A DNA stretch of 64,000 nt from Pedobacter sp. ISL-64. GTDB taxonomy: Bacteria > Bacteroidota > Bacteroidia > Sphingobacteriales > Sphingobacteriaceae. Of the stretch, positions 54,305 through 62,053 are shown piece after piece. The stretch spans positions 1 through 64,000 of the forward strand of contig NZ_JAGGPU010000007.1 of the NCBI RefSeq assembly GCF_018613605.1, read 5' to 3'. Made by a program: the position numbers and the translations under genes. Below the pieces are notes generated by a model. The model was not told where the DNA came from, did not search any database, and worked only from the letters and a program-made list of their open reading frames with translations. The first letter of the stretch is position 1. Every line of letters begins with the position of its first letter.

Positions 54305-55615
54305 ATGAGCAAGAAATTAAAAATATTTACCCTACTGCTAAGCTTATCCCTTTCGGGCGTTGCACAAGAACAGCTGAGCCTGCAGGAAGCCATTACCATT
54401 GCTTTACAGAATAATTACGATATTAAAATCAATAAAAACCAGGTCGATATGGCAAAGAACAATGCCAATATCGGTAATGCTGGTATGTTGCCCAATTTAA
54501 CTGGAAATTATACCAATGGTGGAAGTATCCAGAACACCAGACAAACCCCTGCAACTGGTCCTGATCGGGTAATTACAGGAGCAAAAAGTACCAATAACAG
54601 TTATGGAGCCGATTTAAACTGGACCATTTTTGATGGTTTTAGTATGTTCGCCAATTACGATCGCTTAAAAGAACTGCAAAAACAAGGCGAATTAAACGCA
54701 CGCCTAACCATTTTAACTACTGTAGCGGATGTAATTACGGCCTATTATGATATTGTAAGACAGCAGCAATTGGTTATAGCAGCTGATAGTGCTATGGATG
54801 TTTCGGTATTACGCACCAATATTGCCAAAACAAAACTGCAGCTTGGCCGCGGTTCTAAACTGGATGTATTAACCGCACAGGTTGATTATAATACCGATAC
54901 TTCAAATTACCTACAGACCAAAAATGCCTTACAGGTAGCTAAAGTTCGATTAAACCAACTGATGGTTAGAGATATAGGCACTTCGTTTTCTGTTGTTAAT
55001 AACATTGATGTAGACAAAGGCATCCTCTTTAGCAAGATGGCCGAAATGGCCGAGCAGCAGAACCCGAATGTACAAAACGCCTTCATCAATCAGCGGATAG
55101 CTTCCTTGACCTTAAAATCAGTACGTGGGGCAAGATATCCATCTATCAGTTTAAACTCTGGATACAGCAGGGCAAACAGCACCAGCCCTACGGGCTTTAA
55201 CCAAAAGTTTGCTGCAAACGGACTTACTTATGGTGTTACGGCAAGCCTTAACTTATTTAACGGTTTTTTACAGCGCCAGCAAGAACGCAATGCAAAGATC
55301 GAAATCGACAATTCTACCCTGAATTTAAATAAAACCAAACTTGATGTAAACGCGCAGTTGCTTACCGCTTATCAAAATTATAGCACTTACCTTGATCTGA
55401 TTAAATTAGAGCAACGAAATGTAGATATTGCAAAAGAAAACCTAGATATTACTTTAGCAAAATACCGTTTAGGTAGCATAGCCCCTTTAGAGTTAAGAGA
55501 AGCACAACGAAATGCGATAGATGCACAGAACCGTTTCATCGAAATGCAATATCAGGCCAAAATTGCCGAAACAACACTGAAAGAAATCAGTGGAAATATA
55601 AACTTATCTAATTAA
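54305..55615 (+). CDS. TolC-family outer-membrane efflux channel
   Basis: The 436-residue protein has a signal peptide (MSKKLKIFTLLLSLSLSGVAQ) and two OEP repeats, each with long coiled-coil helices and barrel strands. LSLQEAITIALQNNYDIKINKNQVDMA (about 24-50) is the classical start of the first repeat. The second ends with ALKYRLGS-like sequence (LAKYRLGSIAPLELREAQRNAIDAQNRFIEMQYQ). It completes the efflux complex encoded by the preceding genes. Confidence 0.94.
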   Translation: MSKKLKIFTLLLSLSLSGVAQEQLSLQEAITIALQNNYDIKINKNQVDMAKNNANIGNAGMLPNLTGNYTNGGSIQNTRQTPATGPDRVITGAKSTNNSYGADLNWTIFDGFSMFANYDRLKELQKQGELNARLTILTTVADVITAYYDIVRQQQLVIAADSAMDVSVLRTNIAKTKLQLGRGSKLDVLTAQVDYNTDTSNYLQTKNALQVAKVRLNQLMVRDIGTSFSVVNNIDVDKGILFSKMAEMAEQQNPNVQNAFINQRIASLTLKSVRGARYPSISLNSGYSRANSTSPTGFNQKFAANGLTYGVTASLNLFNGFLQRQQERNAKIEIDNSTLNLNKTKLDVNAQLLTAYQNYSTYLDLIKLEQRNVDIAKENLDITLAKYRLGSIAPLELREAQRNAIDAQNRFIEMQYQAKIAETTLKEISGNINLSN

Positions 55616-55632
55616 TTTTTATATTTAGTCCC

Positions 55633-56496
55633 ATGATACTTGTTGCAGATAGTGGCTCATCAAAAACCGATTGGATGGGCTATCACAATGGCGAAACCAT
55701 TAAATTTAGTACTCCTGGAATAAACCCTTATTTCTTAAGTGAGCAAGAAATTACCAAGCTGATTTCTAAAAATGAACCTTTATTACAATGTGCTGATGAG
55801 GTGAAAGAAATCTACTTTTTTGGAGCGGGTTGTTCTTCACCAGACAAACATGAAGTAGTCTCAAATGGCCTATCAGCCTTTTTTGGTAATGCTTTTATTT
55901 CAGTAGATCACGATCTTCTGGGTTCGGTATATGCTACCTGCGGAAATGCCGAAGGCTTAAACTGTATTTTAGGCACCGGATCGAATATTTGTTATTTCGA
56001 TGGAAAGAAAATCCACGATGGCCACCATGGCTTAGGTTATGTACTTGGCGATGAAGGTTCTGGTACTTTCTTTGGGAAAAAAGTGCTTTTAAGCTATATG
56101 TACAATAAAATGCCATCCAACTTAGCGGCAGAATTTAAAAAATCTTTCCCAGCAGAAAAGGAGCAAATTATTACCAACGTATATCAAAAACCTTTCCCTA
56201 ATATCTATTTGGCAGGGTTTAGCCGTTTCATGGCCAACCACAAAGACCATCCATTTATTCAGGATATTTTAAGAACTGGTTTTCAGGAATTTGTAGATAC
56301 GAATGTTAAAGATTATCCAAAACATAAAAACGTTCCATGCCATTTTGTAGGCTCCATAGCTTATTATTATCAGGAAACATTAATTTCGGTGTTATTAGAA
56401 AATGGCATTGAGCCTGGGAAAATACTACAGAAGCCCATTGAAGAGTTATTTAATTTTATCTTAAATAAAGAAGGCATCGTACAACAAGCGAGTTAA
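55633..56496 (+). CDS. BadF/BadG-type ATPase, N-acetylglucosamine kinase-like
   Basis: The 287-residue protein has the ASKHA (actin/hexokinase) fold: DSGSSKTDW (phosphate-1 loop, residues 6-14), GAGCSSPDK near 71, CILGTGSNICYF (phosphate-2, near 115) and LGYVLGDEGSGTFFGKKVL near 137. This pattern is that of GlcNAc kinase-like BadF proteins that recycle cell-wall amino sugars. It lies 17 bp after tolC on the same strand and may be co-transcribed without functional relation. Confidence 0.87.
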   Translation: MILVADSGSSKTDWMGYHNGETIKFSTPGINPYFLSEQEITKLISKNEPLLQCADEVKEIYFFGAGCSSPDKHEVVSNGLSAFFGNAFISVDHDLLGSVYATCGNAEGLNCILGTGSNICYFDGKKIHDGHHGLGYVLGDEGSGTFFGKKVLLSYMYNKMPSNLAAEFKKSFPAEKEQIITNVYQKPFPNIYLAGFSRFMANHKDHPFIQDILRTGFQEFVDTNVKDYPKHKNVPCHFVGSIAYYYQETLISVLLENGIEPGKILQKPIEELFNFILNKEGIVQQAS

Positions 56497-56612
56497 AATC
56501 GAAGTCTAATTTTTAGCTCCTATAAACTTATTGTTAAAATATCCTTAAGATTGTAAACATAACAACATAAACTTTTGTTATATTTTTTAACGGCATATAA
56601 ATGCTAACACAT

Positions 56613-57005
56613 ATGAAGAGAATACTGGTAGTAGACGATGATATTGAGGTTTTAGAAACCATACAATTAATACTGGAAATCGGAGGATTTAAAGTTTCGG
56701 CACTAAATAATGGTGAAGAAATTTTTAACAGAATCGAAAAATTTAGTCCTGATTTAATCTTACTGGATATTTCTCTCGGGCATATCGATGGACGTGTGCT
56801 CTGCGAGCAGTTAAAATCAATTGAAAGCACCTCTAAAATTCCAATTTTATTGATTTCTGGTTTATACGATCCAAAAGATTTTACAACCTTAAACTACGGT
56901 CAGGACGATTTCTTATCAAAACCATTCCAAATGGATGTATTGCTTAAAAAGATCACTAAAATTCTTTCACTGGAAGAAGATAAACCAAGTTTTCTTTTAA
57001 ATTAA
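56613..57005 (+). CDS. Single-domain response regulator
   Basis: The 130-residue CheY-like receiver has the acidic pocket VVDDD (residues 5-9), phosphorylation site in LILLDISLG (Asp about 53), the conserved Ser/Thr in LISG and Lys in SKPF (about 108). There is no output domain. It probably acts by protein contact or as a phosphate sink. No kinase gene is adjacent. The ATG at 56613 (MKRILVVDDD) is the likelier start; 56601 is an alternative four codons upstream. Confidence 0.88.
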   Translation: MKRILVVDDDIEVLETIQLILEIGGFKVSALNNGEEIFNRIEKFSPDLILLDISLGHIDGRVLCEQLKSIESTSKIPILLISGLYDPKDFTTLNYGQDDFLSKPFQMDVLLKKITKILSLEEDKPSFLLN

Positions 57006-57028
57006 GTTAATCCAACATTTAAAATATT

Positions 57029-57065
57029 AGCCAAGAGGATTTTTAAATCTTCTTGGCTTTTTTAT
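57029..57065 (+). terminator. Rho-independent terminator after response regulator
   Basis: AGCCAAGA pairs with TCTTGGCT (with further pairing of GGATTT/AAATC), followed by TTTTTATTTTT. Confidence 0.85.
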
Positions 57066-57098
57066 TTTTATAAAAATCTATCTTAAAACAACATCATC

Positions 57099-57460
57099 TT
57101 ACCAAGCGAAGCGTGATTAAAATCTTTGCTTGGTAAAATATTAGCGGTGGTCTGTGAGGATACAGACCACGGAATTGGAATAGGCACTATGAGTGGAAAC
57201 CCCTCCTACTGGCACAGCACGACCCGATCTAAACCCGATGGCACGAATGCCTCCCGATTAAGCACTGCTCTTTATTATGCTATAGTGTGCTTGCTTGTTT
57301 CACAGGTTTTCATCGGGGCAGCAGGTACAGCGGGACTAACACCAATTGAAATACTGGCTTTGCTTTCCGAATCATTATTTAACTGTGTAACAGTAAAAAC
57401 AACTAGTAGCCAGTAAAACACAGACTATGGAATCAGAAATCGCTTCGCAATGACGACTCG
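57099..57460. other. GC-richer structured spacer element, possible mobile remnant or RNA
   Basis: This 360-bp part of the 535-bp spacer before htpG looks different in composition from the surrounding AT-rich DNA. It begins with inverted repeat TTACCAAGC/GCTTGGTAA (57099-57107, 57128-57136). A perfect 9-bp hairpin GTGGTCTGT-GAGGAT-ACAGACCAC follows at 57047+100 (57147-57170). Then comes an open frame of 96 codons from a TTG at 57126 with no recognisable protein features except one hydrophobic stretch. It ends near a half GTCATTGCG palindrome (57437-57457, TCGCTTCGCAATGACGACT). I do not call a protein. An old insertion or a structured RNA is possible. Confidence 0.45.
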
Positions 57461-57540
57461 TGCGGCTGTCATTTTGGCAAACAAATTCTTTTGGAACAAC
57501 CCTTGTTATGCAGGATATAGATTAAACAATTTATTTACAT

Positions 57541-59427
57541 ATGAGCATACAAGAAAAAGGAAATATCTCCATACACACCGAGAATATTTTCCCGATAATT
57601 AAGAAGTTTTTATACTCTGATAACGAAATTTTTCTTCGTGAGTTGGTTTCTAACGCAGTAGATGCAGTCCAGAAAATTAAAAGACTAGGTTCATTAGGTC
57701 AGTTTAATGGCGAAGTTGGTCAACCATTGGTAGAAGTTGCGGTTGATAAAGAGGCAAAAACCATTACCATTAGCGATAATGGTTTGGGTATGACTGCCGA
57801 AGAGATAAAAAAATACATTAACCAGGTTGCATTTTCTGGCGCAAGTGAGTTTGTAGAGAAATTTAAAGATGCTAAAGATGCCAATGAAATCATTGGTAAA
57901 TTCGGTTTAGGTTTCTACTCGGCATTTATGGTTGCAGATTTAGTTGAAATTCAAACTTTATCATATCAGGATGGCGCTGAACCTGCACGTTGGGTTTGCG
58001 ATGGCAGTACAGAATTTGAAATTACTGAAGGTACTAAAACTACACGTGGTACTGATATTATCCTCCATGTAAACAAAGATTCGGAAGAGTTTTTGGAAGA
58101 AAGTAAACTGCAGGAAATTCTTGATAAATACGCTAAATTTTTACCGGTTCCAATTAAGTTTGGTACTAAAACAGAATCCGTTGAGGATGGCGTAGATGAA
58201 GAAGGTAAAGCGAAGTATAACGATGTTGAAGTTGAGAACATTATCAACACCACCAACCCGATCTGGACAAAAGCTCCTGCAGATTTGTCAGACGAGGATT
58301 ATTTAAGCTTTTACCGCGAATTATATCCATTTAGTGAAGAGCCATTATTCTGGATCCACTTAAATGTTGATTATCCTTTTAATTTAACAGGCGTACTGTA
58401 TTTCCCTAAATTGAAAAACGATTTCGAAATGCAGCGCAACAAAATTAAATTATACTCTCGTCAGGTATTTATTACCGATGAGGTTAAAGATATCGTTCCT
58501 GAATTTTTGATGTTATTGCACGGTGTAATCGACTCTCCGGATATTCCTTTAAATGTATCGCGTAGTTTCTTACAGGCCGACAGCAACGTTAAAAAGATCA
58601 ACAACTACATTACTAAAAAGGTTGCTGATAAATTAGGGGAGTTATTTGCTAAAGACCGTAAAGCTTACGAAGATAAATGGAAAGATATTGGTCTTTTTGT
58701 AAAATACGGAATGATCAGTGAAGAGAAGTTTTATGATAAAGCCAAAGATTTTGCTTTAGTTGGAAACACTAAAAATGAGCTTTTCACACTTCCTGAGTAT
58801 AAGGAGAAGGTAACCGCATTACAGACCGATAAAAACGGCACAGTGGTTTATTTATATACCAATGATGCTGCTAAACAAGATGCATTTATCCAATCGGCCA
58901 ACAAAAAAGATTACGATGTTTTAGTATTGGATTCGCCGATCGACAATCACTTTGTTAATCAATTGGAGCAAAAACTAGAGAAAACATCAATCAAACGTGT
59001 TGACTCGAGTGTTGCAGATAAATTAATTGAGAAAAATGAGCAGAATGAGCATGTTTTAACTGAAGATCAGGTAAAAGAAGTAACTGCTATTTTTGAAAAA
59101 GCCATTACCAAACCGGGTATGCATGTAGAAATTGTGGCTTTACACCCTGAAGAATTACCAGTTACCATTACCATGGATGAATTTATGCGCAGAATGAAAG
59201 ATATGGCTGCAATGGGTGGCGGAATGGGCTTTTATGGCCAGATGCCAGACAACTATAAGGTTGCCATTAATGGAAACCATAAATTGGTAAGTAAAATTTT
59301 AAAAGCTGAAGGAGAAGAGCAGCGCAACCTGGCTAAACAAGCGGTAGATTTAGCGCTTTTAGCACAGGGTATGTTAACTGGTGCAGAATTAACAGCTTTT
59401 GTAAGCAGAAGTGTAGAATTAATTTAA
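57541..59427 (+). CDS. htpG: Molecular chaperone HtpG (Hsp90)
   Basis: The 628-residue ATP-dependent chaperone has the GHKL ATPase domain (FLRELVSNAVDAVQK at 31-45, SDNGLGMT near 79, GKFGLGFYSAFMVADLVE near 120), the middle domain (FWIHLNVDYPFNLTGVLYFPK; LNVSRSFLQADSNVKKI with the gamma-phosphate Arg region) and the C-terminal dimerisation domain. The length is normal for HtpG. A single gene with two hairpin terminators. Confidence 0.97.
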   Translation: MSIQEKGNISIHTENIFPIIKKFLYSDNEIFLRELVSNAVDAVQKIKRLGSLGQFNGEVGQPLVEVAVDKEAKTITISDNGLGMTAEEIKKYINQVAFSGASEFVEKFKDAKDANEIIGKFGLGFYSAFMVADLVEIQTLSYQDGAEPARWVCDGSTEFEITEGTKTTRGTDIILHVNKDSEEFLEESKLQEILDKYAKFLPVPIKFGTKTESVEDGVDEEGKAKYNDVEVENIINTTNPIWTKAPADLSDEDYLSFYRELYPFSEEPLFWIHLNVDYPFNLTGVLYFPKLKNDFEMQRNKIKLYSRQVFITDEVKDIVPEFLMLLHGVIDSPDIPLNVSRSFLQADSNVKKINNYITKKVADKLGELFAKDRKAYEDKWKDIGLFVKYGMISEEKFYDKAKDFALVGNTKNELFTLPEYKEKVTALQTDKNGTVVYLYTNDAAKQDAFIQSANKKDYDVLVLDSPIDNHFVNQLEQKLEKTSIKRVDSSVADKLIEKNEQNEHVLTEDQVKEVTAIFEKAITKPGMHVEIVALHPEELPVTITMDEFMRRMKDMAAMGGGMGFYGQMPDNYKVAINGNHKLVSKILKAEGEEQRNLAKQAVDLALLAQGMLTGAELTAFVSRSVELI

Positions 59428-59449
59428 TCAGGAAATCCTGTTATAGTTT

Positions 59450-59487
59450 AAAGGGAGAAATCGAATCGGTTTCTCCCTTTTTCTTTT
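59450..59487 (+). terminator. Terminator after htpG
   Basis: AAAGGGAGAAA pairs with TTTCTCCCTTT around a nine-base loop, followed by TTCTTTTG. Confidence 0.85.
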
Positions 59488-59495
59488 GCGAGAGG

Positions 59496-59529
59496 ACATA
59501 AAAAAAGTCCTGATCAGATCAGGACTTTT
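59496..59529 (-). terminator. Terminator after HsdR-N gene (AGTCCTGAT hairpin)
   Basis: Palindrome AAAAGTCCTGAT/ATCAGGACTTTT with TTTTTTATG on the minus-strand side. The stem is the same as in the terminator at 35541-35570. Confidence 0.75.
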
Positions 59530-59572
59530 GGGTAAGAATTTTCGGGAACTCTTAGATTAAAAATTAATATTG

Positions 59573-60070
59573 TTAGCTTGTTGCTACTACATTGGTTTTA
59601 TGATCTACATTGAAATAATCTTTGTGATCTTCGATCATTTTAGCAATGATAGCCGCTTTGGTATCGGTTATTTTAAATTCGAATAATGGCTCTTGATTTT
59701 TCTTTGATCTCACCATTTTCTCTGTGTAAAAGCGGTACACTAAACCATTGGTGAGCAAGCCATATTTAGCTTTTGTTTTACGGAAGTATTTAGATAAGCG
59801 TGAATCATGAATATCTAAATTATCGTCATGGTGTTTACATTCAACAAGAATTGTTGGTTCGCCATCTTTCATAATGGTATAATCAACTTTTTTACTTTTT
59901 TTAACACCGAAGTCTAGAACAGCTTCAGATTGAACCTCAGAAGGATCAAATCCTAAGATTTGGATAAAAGGCATAACTAACGCATTCCTTGTTAAATCTT
60001 CAGATTGAACTTGTGGAAGCATTTTCTTAATTCTTACGGCAAACTGCCCGATTTCGTCTTTCAATTCCAT
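59573..60070 (-). CDS. Orphan HsdR N-terminal-type nuclease domain protein
   Basis: The 165-residue protein matches the type I restriction enzyme R-subunit N-terminal domain (HSDR_N). The PD-(D/E)xK core is seen as KVDYTIMKDGEPTILVECKHH (Asp about 79, Glu-x-Lys about 92-94), preceded by the helix with LTRNALVMPFIQILGFDPSEV and followed by KYGLLTNGLVYRFY. No helicase part, HsdM or HsdS is nearby, so this is not a normal type I system. It could be a nuclease of a small defence or mobile module or a DNA-binding relic. It follows the 124-residue gene by 21 bp on the same strand. Confidence 0.8.
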   Translation of the reverse strand: MELKDEIGQFAVRIKKMLPQVQSEDLTRNALVMPFIQILGFDPSEVQSEAVLDFGVKKSKKVDYTIMKDGEPTILVECKHHDDNLDIHDSRLSKYFRKTKAKYGLLTNGLVYRFYTEKMVRSKKNQEPLFEFKITDTKAAIIAKMIEDHKDYFNVDHKTNVVATS

Positions 60071-60091
60071 GATGTTATCTATTATGGGTAG

Positions 60092-60466
60092 TTAGTTTTT
60101 TAAATTGTATTGGTTAAATACCGAATTTGCAGTGATAATAATTTGATCTAAACTTTGTTTATCAAAAAAGTTTCTGTTCAACATATCAATCATATAAGTT
60201 AATTTATTGATATCAGTTGCTCGCATGGTAAACTGAAAATTTTTCATGCCATCTTTTATCGCTTGCTGAACGTAGTTACGTACAACCAGAAAAGATTTTC
60301 TGAATGCGTATTCGCCATCTAATTGGCCCTTAACAAGGTTTTGTCCATCAAGATTGCTATATTCATTTTGCATTCTCTGGTACATATCTGCGTTGATTCC
60401 TTGATTTTTCAGAATCCCCTTGTAGTAGATTTTATTAAGTAAATACTCGTATTCGTTGTGTTTCAT
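60092..60466 (-). CDS. Unknown protein paired with HsdR-N gene
   Basis: The 124-residue, mostly helical, charged and Asn/Gln/Tyr-rich cytosolic protein (MKHNEYEYLLNKIYYKGIL, YAFRKSFLVVRNYVQQAIKDG, ATDINKLTYMIDML) has no Cys cluster or TM segment. No family recognised. It is directly upstream of the HsdR-N gene (21-bp gap), so they form a likely operon. The role of partner or antidote is only a guess. Confidence 0.65.
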   Translation of the reverse strand: MKHNEYEYLLNKIYYKGILKNQGINADMYQRMQNEYSNLDGQNLVKGQLDGEYAFRKSFLVVRNYVQQAIKDGMKNFQFTMRATDINKLTYMIDMLNRNFFDKQSLDQIIITANSVFNQYNLKN

Positions 60467-60845
60467 GTGGAGGCTTGGTAGATGTAGGGGAATGTTTCTT
60501 TTGCTTTCGGTATTTTTGTTTTTTGGTTTTTAATAATCTTTAACCCAGTATTGTATGGCCTGTTTCTAATTTTATTATCTACAGGCTACACAAGATTGGG
60601 CAGGCAGATGTTTTTCACAATTAGTAGTTTTCACTGCTAATTATTTTGTTTTTGGCAAACAGTATAAAGATTATAAAAAGAAGGGGTCTAGATAATTTTT
60701 TTACATCAACCACCCAGAATATTACACGAAACCTAGGTTTTTTTTAGACGAAACCCTGAGATAAGTTTTTTTGGTGCAATTGTTAATTCAATTCATTTTT
60801 ATTTAACTTGCATTCAAATCAAATAAAACAAACATATTTATACTC
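60467..60845. other. Regulatory spacer upstream of LytTR regulator
   Basis: This 379-bp AT-rich spacer separates divergent genes. Features seen: a loose palindrome AATTAGTAG...ACTGCTAATT (60620-60645), a T-rich tract and the repeat pair at 60726-60756. I see no small gene. Confidence 0.5.
60726..60756 (+). promoter_or_regulatory. Candidate LytTR operator: paired ACGAAACC direct repeats
   Basis: ACGAAACCT (60726-60734) and ACGAAACCC (60748-60756) are direct repeats spaced 22 bp start to start, two helical turns, the arrangement bound by LytTR domains (AgrA-type). They lie 89 bp before the LytTR regulator gene. A similar pair occurs at 61997-62027. Confidence 0.45.
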
Positions 60846-61589
60846 ATGAATCTAAAATGCGTTGTTATAGACGACGAGCAACATGCAATTGAAGTGTTAA
60901 CTGACCACATTGGAGAAATGCCTGGTTTAACAGTTTTTAAAACTTTTACCAGCCCTGTCCAAGCACTTACTGAGATCAGTATTGAGGACGAAATTGATTT
61001 ATTGTTTATGGATATTGATATGCCAGGAATCAATGGATTGGAACTGGCTAAAAATATCAGAGAAAAAGCAAAATATTTGATTTTCACTACTGCTCATCCT
61101 GATTATGCCCTGCAGGCATTTGATGTACAATCAGATCAGTACTTATTAAAGCCTATTTCGTTTGCAAAATTTGCACTAGGTATTGATAGGATTTTAAAAA
61201 AGGAAGCAAATAATACCAAGGTTAGTACGAAAGAAGCTGATCAGGTAGCAGCCCTTTATATTAAAGGCGACCATAAATATGCTTTTTCTAACATCGCTAT
61301 CGATGAAATACTTTACATCAAAGCGCTACAGAATTATATACAGATTATTACTAAATCTGAAACCCACACTACCTACCTTACACTTAAGGAAATTGAAAAG
61401 GCCTTAGAAAACCATGCATTTATACGTGTTAATAAATCGAACATTGTTGCTAAAGCGGCAATTAAAAAAGTAGATGGAAATATAATCCGTTTGGTAAATA
61501 ACGAGATGATCCAAATTGGCGAAGGTTATAAAGAAGCTTTCTTCACCTATGTACAGAGCAGTTTGTTAAAATCTAATCGAAATCAATAG
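60846..61589 (+). CDS. LytTR-family response regulator
   Basis: The 247-residue regulator has a receiver domain (residues 1-120; DDE at 9-11, phosphorylated Asp56 in LLFMDIDMPG, Lys near 104) and a LytTR DNA-binding domain (about 140-240: IDEILYIKALQNYIQIITKSETHTTYLTLKEIEKAL, FIRVNKSNIVAKAAI). It is the partner of the LytS-type kinase at 62054, with the two RiPP precursor genes in antisense orientation between them. The stop is 4 bp from the stop of precursor B. It probably controls the RiPP genes. Confidence 0.92.
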   Translation: MNLKCVVIDDEQHAIEVLTDHIGEMPGLTVFKTFTSPVQALTEISIEDEIDLLFMDIDMPGINGLELAKNIREKAKYLIFTTAHPDYALQAFDVQSDQYLLKPISFAKFALGIDRILKKEANNTKVSTKEADQVAALYIKGDHKYAFSNIAIDEILYIKALQNYIQIITKSETHTTYLTLKEIEKALENHAFIRVNKSNIVAKAAIKKVDGNIIRLVNNEMIQIGEGYKEAFFTYVQSSLLKSNRNQ

Positions 61590-61593
61590 CACA

Positions 61594-61725
61594 TTAAATT
61601 ACAACTAACCAACTGGTAGTTACTACCGATTGGCCCATATCAGTTGGGTTAGTAGAAAAATTATTTCTTGCTGCTATATTTTTATAAATGAAAACAATTT
61701 TTTTGGTGAGTTTAGTGGTTTTCAT
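61594..61725 (-). CDS. RiPP precursor peptide B (43 aa)
   Basis: A hand translation gives a 43-residue peptide. Leader: MKTTKLTKKIVFIYKNIAAR. Core: NNFSTNPTDMGQSVVTTSW. Tail: LVVI. The core is identical to that of precursor A 34 bp upstream; the leaders share KL-KK-VF-YKNI. There is no Cys and no GG cleavage motif. The core contains seven Ser/Thr. In the same 19 codons, 7 nucleotide differences from precursor A are all synonymous. The gene is too short for ordinary gene callers. The neighbouring lantibiotic-dehydratase-type gene suggests Ser/Thr dehydration. It is downstream of precursor A and probably co-transcribed. Confidence 0.82.
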   Translation of the reverse strand: MKTTKLTKKIVFIYKNIAARNNFSTNPTDMGQSVVTTSWLVVI

Positions 61726-61759
61726 AAAATATTAAGTTAAAAGTATAAATTATTGTTAA

Positions 61760-61909
61760 TTAAATCGCATTAATCCAGCTAGTAGTTACTACTGATTGAC
61801 CCATGTCTGTTGGATTAGTAGAAAAATTATTCTGACCTTTAATGTTTTTATATACAAAAACAGTTTTTTTAGCAAGTTTAGCAGTAGTTGTTGTGTGTTG
61901 AACTTTCAT
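61760..61909 (-). CDS. RiPP precursor peptide A (49 aa)
   Basis: A hand translation gives 49 residues. Leader: MKVQHTTTTAKLAKKTVFVY then KNIKGQ. Core: NNFSTNPTDMGQSVVTTSW. Tail: INAI. The KLxKKxVFxYKNI leader resembles the Lys/Leu-rich leaders of Bacteroidota class I lanthipeptide precursors, but no Cys follows, so lanthionine rings are not possible within the peptide. STNPT is reminiscent of Thr/Asp-Pro-Thr repeats in other Bacteroidota dehydratase-linked peptides (recollection, not checked). It starts 144 bp from the kinase gene, which is divergent. Confidence rests on the near-perfect duplicate. Confidence 0.85.
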   Translation of the reverse strand: MKVQHTTTTAKLAKKTVFVYKNIKGQNNFSTNPTDMGQSVVTTSWINAI

Positions 61910-61996
61910 GGTGTATGTCTTTTATTGTTGTTAATTATTATTGTTATTAATTTCTGTAAAGGTGCAACAGAAAAACAGACAGCACTACTTTTTTAC

Positions 61997-62027
61997 ACAA
62001 ACCCTAGCTTTTAGGAGATAAAAACCC
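61997..62027. promoter_or_regulatory. Second candidate LytTR operator in the kinase/precursor spacer
   Basis: ACAAACCCT (61997-62005) and AAACCC (62022-62027) repeat with about 23-bp spacing, resembling the pair before the LytTR regulator (both preceded by TTACAC or TTTACAC and containing CCTAG or CCCTAG). It lies 88 bp upstream of precursor A and 26 bp before the kinase ATG, so it could control either direction. No clear TAnnTTTG promoter was found in this spacer. Confidence 0.4.
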
Positions 62028-62053
62028 CATTTTAATAGATTTAAGAATAAAAA

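Noticed and set aside
57126..57416. 96-codon frame starting with TTG in the odd element before htpG
   Set aside because: TTG start, no ribosome binding site, overlaps a perfect hairpin, no recognisable fold. Reported only as part of the element.
59573..60466. Type I restriction-modification system
   Set aside because: Only the HsdR N-terminal domain is present; no helicase, HsdM or HsdS gene is within the window.
61594..61909. Lanthipeptide or thiopeptide precursors in the strict sense
   Set aside because: Neither peptide has a Cys, so lanthionine or thiazole formation from the peptide itself is excluded. I keep the broader RiPP call.
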